Shown here: positions 17,869 to 25,887 of the stretch, one piece after another
Layout: each line of letters begins with the position of its first letter
Numbering within the stretch: position 1 is the stretch's first letter
Assembly (NCBI GenBank): GCA_948794795.1
Contig: CAQGLR010000001.1
Location: 62,001-126,000 of the forward strand
Direction: 5' to 3'
DNA: 64,000 nucleotides
From: an uncultured Lachnospiraceae bacterium
GTDB lineage: Bacteria > Bacillota > Clostridia > Lachnospirales > Lachnospiraceae
Notes under the pieces: model-generated
Database searches by the model: none
The model's input: the letters and a program-made list of their open reading frames with translations, nothing else
What the model was told of the DNA's origin: nothing
Position numbers and translations under genes: made by a program

Positions 17869-18428
17869 GCAGGTTAAATGAATTGATACAAGAGTTTTGT
17901 CCTAATGGGGTAGAATTTAAACAATTATCGGATATTTTAAAAATAAAGAATGGTAGTGATTATAAATCATTTTTAAAGGGTAATATTCCTGTTTATGGTT
18001 CAGGTGGAATAATTGCATACATTGATAGATTTGCATATAATAAGCCATCTGTTTTAATACCAAGAAAAGGTTCAATAAATAAATTATATTATGTGGATAC
18101 TCCATTTTGGACTGTGGATACTATTTTTTATACACAAATCAATGTAGAGTTTGCAGAACCTAAATTTGTTTATTTTTGTTTGCAAATGCAACATTTAGAG
18201 AGATTAAACACTGCAGGTGGTGTTCCAAGTTTAACACAAAATGTGTTAAATAGAGTGCGTATACCTGTGCCACCACTAAATATACAAAATGAAATTGTTC
18301 GTATTTTAGATAATTTCACAGAACTTACAGCAGAACTTATAGCAGAACTTACAGCACGTAAAAAACAATATGAATACTATAGAAATAAATTATTAACTTT
18401 TAAAGAATTGAAATGTGAAGATGATTAA
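17865..18428 (+). CDS. hsdS: Type I R-M specificity subunit HsdS, half-length (one target-recognition domain)
   Basis: 187 residues, against about 400 for a normal HsdS. It has one target-recognition domain (VEFKQLSDILKIKNGSDYKS to VPSLTQNVLNRVRIPVPPL) and one conserved coiled-coil spacer (IQNEIVRILDNFTELTAEL and following), then stops. A full HsdS has two such units. Known half-size subunits can pair to recognise a symmetric bipartite site, so this one may be active as a dimer; otherwise it is a truncation. The spacer contains tandem TAEL-type repeats. It overlaps the rhuM remnant by four bases. Beyond the stop lies repeat fragment D, a possible cause of the shortening. Confidence 0.85.
   Translation: MSRLNELIQEFCPNGVEFKQLSDILKIKNGSDYKSFLKGNIPVYGSGGIIAYIDRFAYNKPSVLIPRKGSINKLYYVDTPFWTVDTIFYTQINVEFAEPKFVYFCLQMQHLERLNTAGGVPSLTQNVLNRVRIPVPPLNIQNEIVRILDNFTELTAELIAELTARKKQYEYYRNKLLTFKELKCEDD
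18318..18356 (+). repeat. 12-bp tandem repeat coding TAEL-type units in hsdS
   Basis: ACAGAACTT, ACAGCAGAACTT, ATAGCAGAACTT and ACAGCA follow one another, encoding TEL-TAEL-IAEL-TA in the spacer helix. In the EcoR124 family, two or three TAEL copies set the gap length of the DNA target, so copy-number slippage here could change specificity. Confidence 0.75.
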
Positions 18429-18452
18429 AAATGCAATATGTATAAATATTTT

Positions 18453-18535
18453 CAGTCTCTCCATTTTTTAAATTATACAAAGAGTATATTGCCAGAGTCA
18501 AAATTTTTGTGTATTGAAAAATGGGGAAATTCAAA
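18453..18535 (+). repeat. Structured repeat, copy D (internally deleted)
   Basis: The left part, CTCCATTTTTTAAATTATAC followed by AAAGAGTATATTGCCAGAG, matches the complement of the right flank of copies A and C. The right part is GAAAAATGGGGAAATTCAAA. The centre with the 38-nt core is missing. It lies between hsdS and hsdR and accounts for most of that 156-bp gap. Confidence 0.7.
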
Positions 18536-18584
18536 GTTTAAATATAATTTTTAATCAAATTATAAGTTACAAGGAGCTGACAGG

Positions 18585-21500
18585 ATGAGTAAATTTAATA
18601 TGGTTGCATCCATGAATGAAAGTACAGTAGTATCAGAATATACACCAGAAAGCAAGCATTCTGGAAGTTACCAGAGTGAAGCGGATTTGGAAAAAGAGTT
18701 TATCCATATGCTTACAGAGCAAGGCTATGAATATATTACAATCCATTCTGAACCAGAACTGGTTTTAAATTTGCGTGCAAAGCTGGAACAATTAAATAAT
18801 TATATATTTTCTGACAGTGAGTGGGAAAGATTTTTCAATGAATATATAGCTAATGCGAATGATGGTATTGTGGAAAAAACCAGGACTATACAGGATGATG
18901 CAGTAAAAAATCTGGCAAAGGATGATGGCAGTACTAAAAATATTACTTTATTTGATAAAAGTAATATCCATAATAACCGTCTTCAAGTATTAAACCAATA
19001 TGAAATCTTACAAAAAGATGGTGCAAATTATAATAACCGTTATGATGTAACTATTCTTGTAAATGGCCTGCCACTTGTGCATATAGAACTTAAGCGCAGG
19101 GGTGTGGCAATCAGGGAAGCCTTTAACCAGATTAACCGTTACCAGCGTGACAGTTTCTGGGCGGGTTCTGGTTTGTATGAGTATATACAGATATTTATTA
19201 TATCTAATGGTACACATACAAAATACTATTCCAATACTACAAGAGATTCCCATATCAGGGAAAAAGAAAGGGAGCAGAAAAATAATAAAAAGACCAGTAA
19301 TAGTTTTGAATTTACTTCTTTTTGGGCTGATGGGAATAATAAGGTAATTCCTGACCTTGTGGATTTTACGAAAACATTTTTTTCTAAACACACTATTCTT
19401 AATATATTGGCCAGATATTGTGTGTTTACTTCAGAAGATTTGCTGCTAGTTATGCGTCCATACCAGATTGTAGCGGTTGAGCGTATATTGAACCGTATTG
19501 AAACCAGTACCAATTACAAAAAATTAGGAACAACTGAAGCTGGAGGGTATATATGGCATACCACAGGAAGTGGAAAAACATTGACTTCATTTAAGACTGC
19601 ACAGCTGGCAAGCAGGTTTTCTTACATAGACAAAGTACTTTTTGTGGTAGACCGCAAAGATTTAGATTACCAGACAATGAAAGAGTATGACCGTTTTGAA
19701 AAAGGTGCGGCAGACAGCAATACTTCTACAGCTGTTTTAAAACGTCAGTTAGAAGAGGCAGATGCAAGGATTATTATTACTACAATCCAGAAGCTGGATA
19801 ATTTTATATCTAGGAACAAAGGACATGTAGTATTTGATAAGCATGTTGTGATTGTATTTGATGAATGCCACCGTTCCCAGTTTGGTGATATGCATAAAAG
19901 GATAACCAGGAGTTTTAAGAATTACCATATTTTTGGATTTACAGGCACACCAATTTTTGCAGATAATGCAGGAACAGGAAAGAATCCAGACCTTAGGACA
20001 ACACCACAGGCTTTTGGGGATAAACTTCATACATACACAATTGTAGATGCAATTAATGATGGTAATGTATTGCCATTCCGGATTGATTATATTAAAACAA
20101 TAAAGGATAAAACAAATACAGCAGATAAACAGGTAAGTGCAATTGATACAGAAAAGGCATTGGCTGATCCCAAAAGAATTCAGACAGTTGTGACATATAT
20201 CCTTGAACATTTTGAACAGAAAACAAAACGTAAAAAAGAAAGTTTTAGGTTTTCTGTTCTGTCAAATGTACAAGAGATGGTTTCTGTAAGAAAACGTGGA
20301 GAAGCAGAAGAGACGAAACAACACATTCATATGAAAGGCTTCAATTCTATTTTTGCTGTAAGTTCTATTGATATGGCAAAGTTGTATTATATGGAGTTCC
20401 AAAAACAGCAGAAAGAATTACCAGAATCCCAGAAACTCCGAGTTGCAACGATTTATAGTTATGGAGTAAATGAAGAAGTAAATGGTGATTTTGTAGAGGA
20501 TGAAAATTGTGAAGATACTAATGGGTTAGACCAGAATTCACGTGATTTTCTTGAAATGGCAATACATGATTATAATGATATATTCCAGACAACTTATGAT
20601 ACATCTAGTGAAAAATTCCAAAATTATTATAAGGATGTATCGCTCCGTATGAAGAACAGGGAAATTGATATACTTATTGTGGTAAATATGTTCCTGACTG
20701 GTTTTGATGCTACTACATTAAATACCTTATGGGTGGACAAAAATCTTAAATATCATGGGCTTGTACAGGCATTTTCCAGAACAAACCGTATTTTAAATAC
20801 TATAAAGACCTATGGAAATATTATTTGTTTCCGAAATTTAGAACAGGAAACAAATGATGCTATCGCATTGTTTGGAAATAAAAATGCTGGAAATATTGTT
20901 CTTTTAAAGAATTATGAAAGTTATTATTGTGGTTATGATGAGGCTGGAAAACATTATGATGGATATGTGGAACTAATAGACCGGTTAAAGATTCAATTTC
21001 CATTAGAAGATTTAATAGAAGGAGAAGAAAATAAAAAAGAGTTTATAGTTTTGTATGGGGCAATTTTGAGGGCAAAAAATATTTTGTCTTCGTTTGATGA
21101 TTTTGAAGGAAATGAGATATTAAGTTCCCGTGATTTCCAGGATTACCAAAGTATTTATCTTGATTTATACAATGAATTTAAACCAAAAAGGGATGGACAG
21201 AAAGAGATTATTAATGATGATATTGTATTTGAGATAGAATTGGTAAAACAGGTAGAAATTAATATTGATTATATTCTTATGCTTGTAAAGAAATACCAAC
21301 AGGATGAAAATAAAGATAAGGAAATTATAATTACAATTGAAAAAGCAATTAATTCTAGTCTGAATTTACGGAGCAAAGTAAAGCTGATACAGGATTTTTT
21401 ACAGACAATTAATGCAGATACAGAAGTGGATGAAGACTGGCAGAAATTTATTGAGGAACAAAGAGAGCAGGATTTAATGCTTATTATCCATGAGGAAAAG

Positions 21501-21707
21501 TTGAAAAGTGAAGAAACTCATAAATTTATGCAGAATGTTTTTCGGGATGGTGTTCTAAAGACAACAGGAACAGATATTGATATGATTCTGCCTGCAGTAT
21601 CACGTTTTGGCAGTGGTGGTGTAAACAGAGCCAAGAAAAAGAAAATGGTAATTGACAGGTTGATGGCATATTTTGAAAAATATAATGAACTTGTTGTTAT
21701 AAAGTAA
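18585..21707 (+). CDS. hsdR: Type I restriction enzyme subunit HsdR
   Basis: 1040 residues, full length. The N-terminal nuclease domain has NRYDVTILVNGLPLVHIELK, with the Asp and ExK of the PD-(D/E)XK site. It is followed by the superfamily 2 translocase: IWHTTGSGKTLTSF (Walker A), VIVFDECHRSQFG (DEAD-like box) and FGFTGTPIF (motif III). Later come MFLTGFDATTLNTLWVDKN and AFSRTNRI (motifs V-VI), then a helical C-terminal region that binds HsdM. HsdR pumps DNA and cuts unmethylated DNA far from the target. CAAGGAG precedes the ATG. It appears intact, so restriction is possible if the half HsdS works. Confidence 0.95.
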   Translation: MSKFNMVASMNESTVVSEYTPESKHSGSYQSEADLEKEFIHMLTEQGYEYITIHSEPELVLNLRAKLEQLNNYIFSDSEWERFFNEYIANANDGIVEKTRTIQDDAVKNLAKDDGSTKNITLFDKSNIHNNRLQVLNQYEILQKDGANYNNRYDVTILVNGLPLVHIELKRRGVAIREAFNQINRYQRDSFWAGSGLYEYIQIFIISNGTHTKYYSNTTRDSHIREKEREQKNNKKTSNSFEFTSFWADGNNKVIPDLVDFTKTFFSKHTILNILARYCVFTSEDLLLVMRPYQIVAVERILNRIETSTNYKKLGTTEAGGYIWHTTGSGKTLTSFKTAQLASRFSYIDKVLFVVDRKDLDYQTMKEYDRFEKGAADSNTSTAVLKRQLEEADARIIITTIQKLDNFISRNKGHVVFDKHVVIVFDECHRSQFGDMHKRITRSFKNYHIFGFTGTPIFADNAGTGKNPDLRTTPQAFGDKLHTYTIVDAINDGNVLPFRIDYIKTIKDKTNTADKQVSAIDTEKALADPKRIQTVVTYILEHFEQKTKRKKESFRFSVLSNVQEMVSVRKRGEAEETKQHIHMKGFNSIFAVSSIDMAKLYYMEFQKQQKELPESQKLRVATIYSYGVNEEVNGDFVEDENCEDTNGLDQNSRDFLEMAIHDYNDIFQTTYDTSSEKFQNYYKDVSLRMKNREIDILIVVNMFLTGFDATTLNTLWVDKNLKYHGLVQAFSRTNRILNTIKTYGNIICFRNLEQETNDAIALFGNKNAGNIVLLKNYESYYCGYDEAGKHYDGYVELIDRLKIQFPLEDLIEGEENKKEFIVLYGAILRAKNILSSFDDFEGNEILSSRDFQDYQSIYLDLYNEFKPKRDGQKEIINDDIVFEIELVKQVEINIDYILMLVKKYQQDENKDKEIIITIEKAINSSLNLRSKVKLIQDFLQTINADTEVDEDWQKFIEEQREQDLMLIIHEEKLKSEETHKFMQNVFRDGVLKTTGTDIDMILPAVSRFGSGGVNRAKKKKMVIDRLMAYFEKYNELVVIK

Positions 21708-21749
21708 AATTTGGTTTAATTATATAAATATTTTGGACAAGGTATACAA

Positions 21750-23069
21750 ATGGAACAATTACTTGAAGAATGTATATGTTATTTTAAAAAGCGGGATGTA
21801 TATAAGAAGCTTTTTAGTGATTTAAGGAAGAAATATGCAAGCCTTGGGCATATGGGCGGGATTATAAAACTTTCTGGACTATCAAGTGATGAAAAATATG
21901 ATTTGGAAGGATTTTTTAAGAAAGATTTACATGTGGAAAAAGATGTAAAGATATCTTATGCATTTATGGAAAAATCTCTTAAAAACAGTAAGTTTGCGCC
22001 GTTGTCATGGGAAGAAGTTTTAATGGGATATTTTAATGAACCACTTGTTATAAATAAAGATAAAAAGGAAAAGGAATTAAATAATAGAAATTCTTTTTTT
22101 GAAGAATGTGCTTTAAACTGTAATAATAAAATTATTTTAAACTGGTTTTTATATGTTTTTAAAGAAAAGGGAAAAGGCAGCCAGATTATTTTTAAAATGT
22201 ATAATGAAAATAAAAAAGAACTGGAATTATTTTTAAATAAATTGTTTATAGCATTTGGGAATTTGCCTTGTTTTGAGGGGAAAATGCTGCTGCTTCCCAT
22301 ATTTGCTGCAAAGACAACGGGAAATCCGCATTTTTTTGATTTAGGCACATCTGCATGTAAGCTTTTATTAAGTTTTATAGAATATTTCCTGGAAAATACG
22401 AATTCTTATGGACTGGACAGAAGTAGTACAGATGGTTTGTCTGGAATTGAGTACACAGAGAACCTTTTATATAGTGTGGGCATTTTAAAAGATAATGTGT
22501 CTAATACATGTCTTGTATATGGTTTAAATGGAGTTAAAAAAGATGGAAGTGTGCATAAAGGTATAGAAGGTGCTTTTATAGAGAAAGAACCTGTGCAGGT
22601 TACTTTAAAAACGTTAAGTTCACTGGAGTGTTTACTGGCTGGAAGTGTACAGCATGAAATAAAAGAGATATATGTTGTAGAAAACCCTGCTGTATTTTCT
22701 TATCTTATAGATACTTATCCAGATGGTGCATTTATTTGTGGTAATGGACAATTTAAACTGGCTTTTTATATAACACTTGAATTGTTAAAAGGAAAATATA
22801 CTATTTTTTATGCGGGGGATTTTGACGCAGACGGGCTTCTGATTGCACAGAAACTTAAAAACAGGTATCCTTCACAGGTTGTGTTATGGGGATATAAGGA
22901 AGAATATTATAAGAAATATTTATCTGATGTACAGCTTGATAATACAGCACTTGTTAAGCTTGAAAAGGTGGTGGCAGATGGACTGCAGCCAGTTAAAAAC
23001 TGCATTCTTAAGTATAAAAGGGCAGTTTACCAGGAAACGATGTTAGAAACATATTTACCTTATAGTTAA
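21750..23069 (+). CDS. jetD: Wadjet type II nuclease subunit JetD (DUF2399/TIGR02679)
   Basis: 439 residues. The C-terminal half has a Toprim-like core: DGAFICGNGQFKLAFY, then IFYAGDFDADGLLIAQKL, with the acidic GDFDADG motif resembling topoisomerase VI-type Toprim domains. This is the DUF2399 domain of JetD, which cleaves plasmid DNA once the JetABC motor has stalled on it. The N-terminal half (VYKKLFSDLRKKYASLGHMG) fits the TIGR02679 family. Its partners jetA-jetB-jetC lie 6.5 kb upstream, separated by the type I R-M genes. It starts only 42 bases after hsdR, so it may now depend on hsd transcription. A terminator follows. Confidence 0.85.
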   Translation: MEQLLEECICYFKKRDVYKKLFSDLRKKYASLGHMGGIIKLSGLSSDEKYDLEGFFKKDLHVEKDVKISYAFMEKSLKNSKFAPLSWEEVLMGYFNEPLVINKDKKEKELNNRNSFFEECALNCNNKIILNWFLYVFKEKGKGSQIIFKMYNENKKELELFLNKLFIAFGNLPCFEGKMLLLPIFAAKTTGNPHFFDLGTSACKLLLSFIEYFLENTNSYGLDRSSTDGLSGIEYTENLLYSVGILKDNVSNTCLVYGLNGVKKDGSVHKGIEGAFIEKEPVQVTLKTLSSLECLLAGSVQHEIKEIYVVENPAVFSYLIDTYPDGAFICGNGQFKLAFYITLELLKGKYTIFYAGDFDADGLLIAQKLKNRYPSQVVLWGYKEEYYKKYLSDVQLDNTALVKLEKVVADGLQPVKNCILKYKRAVYQETMLETYLPYS

Positions 23070-23112
23070 CATGCCCAGAAAGCAGAAATATAAGCAATAT
23101 TAGGTATAATAC

Positions 23113-23142
23113 AAGGGTGTCAATGGTTTTGGCATCCTTTTT
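23113..23142 (+). terminator. Intrinsic terminator after jetD
   Basis: AAGGGTGTC (23113-23121) pairs with GGCATCCTT (23131-23139) with two wobble pairs, followed directly by a T run. It closes the defence island transcript. Confidence 0.75.
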
Positions 23143-23271
23143 GTATGTGTTGAAAAGGAATACATTAACAAATAGTATATAAAAAGTGCAACCATTTATT
23201 ATAAAAACGTACATATAGTATATAACATAATATATAATGGGAAGTGGTTCCAGGAAAGGAGATGGTTAATT

Positions 23272-23823
23272 ATGGAGGATAATGAAATTGTAAATTTGTA
23301 CTGGGAGCGGCAGGAATGTGCTATTGAAGAAACCAGGAAGAAATATGGGAGAAATCTTCTTTATGTTATCAGGAATATACTTTCATGTGCCCAGGATGTG
23401 GAAGAGTGTGAGAATGATACTTATTTTGGGGCATGGAATGCTATGCCTGATGCAAGGCCTGGTTCACTTCCTGCATTTCTTTGCCGTATTGCTAAGAACC
23501 TGGCATTTAAAAAATATAACTATCTGGCAGCAGATAAAAGAAACTGTGATATGGAAATTGCATTTGATGAACTGGAAGGAGTTATTGGAAGACAGGCAGT
23601 TGAGTATGAAATAGTTGCAAAACAGACAGCAGATGCAATAAATAAATTTTTGGAGAACAAAAAACCGCTTCACCGCAAAATCTTTGTCAGAAGATATTAT
23701 TTTTATGAATCTGTCAGTGGAATTGCAGTATATTCAGGGCTTAGCCAGAGTGCAGTTAAATCTATTTTATTCCGTTTGAGAAGAGATTTAAAAAAATATT
23801 TAGAAAAGGAGGAATTGTTATGA
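23272..23823 (+). CDS. ECF-type RNA polymerase sigma factor
   Basis: 183 residues. The region 2-like part (GRNLLYVIRNILSCAQDVEE, then NDTYFGAWNAMPDARPGSLP and FLCRIAKNLAFKKYNY) and the region 4-like helix-turn-helix (HRKIFVRRYYFYESVSGIAV, then YSGLSQSAVKSILFRLRRDL) are in the right order and spacing for extracytoplasmic-function sigma factors of Firmicutes. The ATG follows AAAGGAG. It overlaps the next gene, which encodes its probable membrane-bound regulator, by four bases. The signal sensed and the genes controlled are unknown; an autoregulated promoter upstream is likely but not identified. Confidence 0.88.
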   Translation: MEDNEIVNLYWERQECAIEETRKKYGRNLLYVIRNILSCAQDVEECENDTYFGAWNAMPDARPGSLPAFLCRIAKNLAFKKYNYLAADKRNCDMEIAFDELEGVIGRQAVEYEIVAKQTADAINKFLENKKPLHRKIFVRRYYFYESVSGIAVYSGLSQSAVKSILFRLRRDLKKYLEKEELL

Positions 23824-24863
23824 AAAATAAATATGAAAAATTGTATAATATTATGGAACTTTTAAAAGATGAATTTATTGAAGAAGCATTCAAAGAAGAA
23901 AAAGTAAAAACATTTTCAATGTGGAGATTTGCTGTAGCTGCATGTATATGTATTTTAGCTTGTGGAAGCTGGTTTTGCCTGAAATACATATATCCAGGCA
24001 ATAAACCAGAAATAGGCCGCCAGAAGGAAGCAGATGATGATAATTATACAGAAGTTGCTATTGGTGTAGACCGTCTTCCAGAAATTAAGTATGAAAAAAG
24101 TACAGAAGAACTTGAAAAATTTACTTGCAATTTCCAGACAGATGACGGCGGAGGTATAGACTTTGGTTCATATATTATAAAATCAATAAAGGATATGACA
24201 TCTAAAAATCCTACCAGAAATAATACAGAAGGTATTACTGAACTGCCTGTATTTAAAAATGAACCTGGTCTTTGGAGTGACATTATCAGAATGAAAGATT
24301 TTAATAAAAGTACGAATGGGGTATATTTTGCCCATTTATCTTATGAAACACAAAAGGACTATCCATATGACGGGTCTTCGCCTAATATGTGGAATATTTG
24401 TTTCCAGGAAGATAAGTCAGAGGATATAACGACACAACTGCTCCAATATACATTTTACCGTATTTTTTATACTGGTAATAAAAAGTTAGGAGAAGGGAAA
24501 AAGGGATGGTATAAGGTAATGGTACCGCCGTCTGGAACAGGTAAAATATATCCTCTTATTTCCCAGGAACAGGCAGAACAAAAACTTAGGGAAGGGGAAT
24601 TTTTTACAGCTAACCCTTATGATAAGTATGTTGCAGAAACAGCGGAGATTTTATCTGTTGAGCTGGAATATCTTACACAGGAATACCAGTATTATATACA
24701 GCCTTTTTATAAATTTATAATTACAGATAAAAGCTGGGATATATCAGAGGTTATGAGTTGTGAAAACTGGGAGGATTATATGTCAGTTAGTAAAGTTTAT
24801 GTTCCAGCAGTACAGGAACAGTATCTTGATATAGTTGAAAGTGCAGAACTAAGGGTCAACTAA
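23820..24863 (+). CDS. Probable anti-sigma factor, single-pass membrane protein
   Basis: 347 residues: a short N-terminal cytoplasmic segment (about 1-36), one membrane helix (FAVAACICILACGSWFCLKY) and a large extracellular domain of about 285 residues rich in aromatic and acidic residues. Position and coupling (four-base overlap with the sigma gene) argue that it restrains the sigma factor and senses a surface signal. The cytoplasmic part lacks a clear zinc-binding anti-sigma motif, so this is inference from context. The extracellular domain resembles no family I can name. The last codons run into repeat fragment E. Confidence 0.65.
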   Translation: MKNKYEKLYNIMELLKDEFIEEAFKEEKVKTFSMWRFAVAACICILACGSWFCLKYIYPGNKPEIGRQKEADDDNYTEVAIGVDRLPEIKYEKSTEELEKFTCNFQTDDGGGIDFGSYIIKSIKDMTSKNPTRNNTEGITELPVFKNEPGLWSDIIRMKDFNKSTNGVYFAHLSYETQKDYPYDGSSPNMWNICFQEDKSEDITTQLLQYTFYRIFYTGNKKLGEGKKGWYKVMVPPSGTGKIYPLISQEQAEQKLREGEFFTANPYDKYVAETAEILSVELEYLTQEYQYYIQPFYKFIITDKSWDISEVMSCENWEDYMSVSKVYVPAVQEQYLDIVESAELRVN

Positions 24864-24886
24864 TTTGAAAAATGGGGAAACTCAAA
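24864..24886 (+). repeat. Structured repeat, single outer arm (copy E)
   Basis: TTTGAAAAATGGGGAAACTC followed by AAA matches the right outer arm of copies A and C. It starts directly after the stop codon of the anti-sigma gene. No inner part is present, so this is a remnant or an independent copy of the arm. Confidence 0.6.
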
Positions 24887-24962
24887 GTAAACTAAGAATT
24901 GTATTTTGTAATTATATAGCGTATAATAGGGAAAATATTTAAAAAAGTGGAGGAAACAGTAT

Positions 24963-25160
24963 ATGGCGTCATGGATGGTCCATTTACGTATAACCGACTT
25001 GCTGCTTGGTTTATTTAATAGTTTAGAAGAAACAGAATTTGTTGTTGGAAATATTGCTCCTGACAGTGGTATTCCAAGTGAGGACTGGAGTTATTATACT
25101 CCATCATCGGAAGTATCACATTTCAGGGATGATTTGTATTCTTTTATTATTAATTTGTAA
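24963..25160 (+). pseudogene. 5' fragment of a zinc-dependent phospholipase C-like gene
   Basis: 65 residues: MASWMVHLRITDLLLGLF, then FVVGNIAPDSGIPSEDW and PSSEVSHFRDD. This is the conserved start of a clostridial family of about 200-250 residues annotated as zinc-dependent phospholipase C-like, where the early His and Asp residues bind metal. The frame ends after SFIINL, with no continuation in any frame in the following AT-rich DNA. GGAGG precedes the ATG, so it may still be translated. The break coincides with the border of the peptide cluster, suggesting that the cluster's arrival removed the 3' part. The family name is from memory of the motif and is moderately certain. Confidence 0.6.
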
Positions 25161-25475
25161 AAGTTGTTAAATAATAAACTAAAAAAATAGTAAAATATAA
25201 TGCATTTATGTTATATAAATATACATTTGTGCGCTTAATATCGAAAAAATATTTTAATTATTATATAATAATCATATTATTAATATCAAAACAATAAAGT
25301 TATAATATTAAAAGAACAGAATAAACAATAATAATTTTAGAAATATTTGGAAATAGTATTTAAGCAAATTATTAAAGTGTTTATTATATTAATTTTGCAT
25401 GTTATTTGCCAAATAGAGAAATATTAATAATTATTTTGGCTGGATATAGCATTATTATATAAGGAGGTGAGAGAA
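25161..25475. other. Very AT-rich intergenic region before the LAP precursor
   Basis: 315 bases, among the most AT-rich in the window, with many TATAAT- and TTATTA-like words but no clear -35/-10 pair that stands out. It must hold the promoter of the peptide operon if that operon is transcribed from its own start. No gene is seen. Confidence 0.5.
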
Positions 25476-25613
25476 ATGGAAGAGAAATATGTATTTGACT
25501 TAGTTGTTGAGGAATTAAATGATGAGGTAAATATTACAGCAGGAGCTTCATTTTCGGGTTCATGTAGTACATCTACAAGTTGTGGTTCTACCTCTACTAG
25601 TACAACATGCTAA
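25476..25613 (+). CDS. Precursor peptide of a linear azol(in)e-containing peptide (LAP/TOMM)
   Basis: 45 residues, preceded by AAGGAGGTGAGA. The leader is acidic (MEEKYVFDLVVEELNDEVNI) and includes an FDLxVEEL segment like the leaders of thiazolylpeptide-type precursors. The core after TAGA is SFSGSCSTSTSCGSTSTSTT plus a final Cys: 18 of its 21 residues are Ser, Thr or Cys, the substrates for azoline formation. The three Cys (30, 36, 45) are the most likely sites for thiazoles. It is the first gene before an E1-like protein, YcaO and SagB genes, the known azole-forming set. There is no class of dehydratase or cycloaddition enzyme nearby, so a linear peptide is expected rather than a thiopeptide. 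The cleavage point is inferred. Confidence 0.88.
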   Translation: MEEKYVFDLVVEELNDEVNITAGASFSGSCSTSTSCGSTSTSTTC

Positions 25614-25649
25614 TAAATATTATTACATAGTATAAAAAAATTTAGTGGG

Positions 25650-25705
25650 AATATATACCTGGCAATTTACATAAGAAATAAAATAATTTGCCGGGTATAT
25701 ATATT
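25650..25705 (+). terminator. Long hairpin after the precursor gene (partial terminator or processing site)
   Basis: AATATATACCTGGCAATT pairs with AATTTGCCGGGTATATATAT, about 18 bp with a 17-nt loop, followed by a T-rich stretch. Precursor genes of modified peptides often carry such a leaky hairpin so that precursor mRNA exceeds enzyme mRNA. Confidence 0.75.
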
Positions 25706-25887
25706 ATATTTTTAAGAAAATTATTTGGGCAATGTTTATAATTTAAGAAAGGAACTGGTTATTTATCTTGCTTTAGTTCTTAACTGGAAACAGGATGTTT
25801 TCTGGTTAATTTATTCACTAATCAGAAAAAATAAGGATTTATTTTTTAGATAAAGAATATAAAGCAGTTTAATATGGTTAATGTTAT

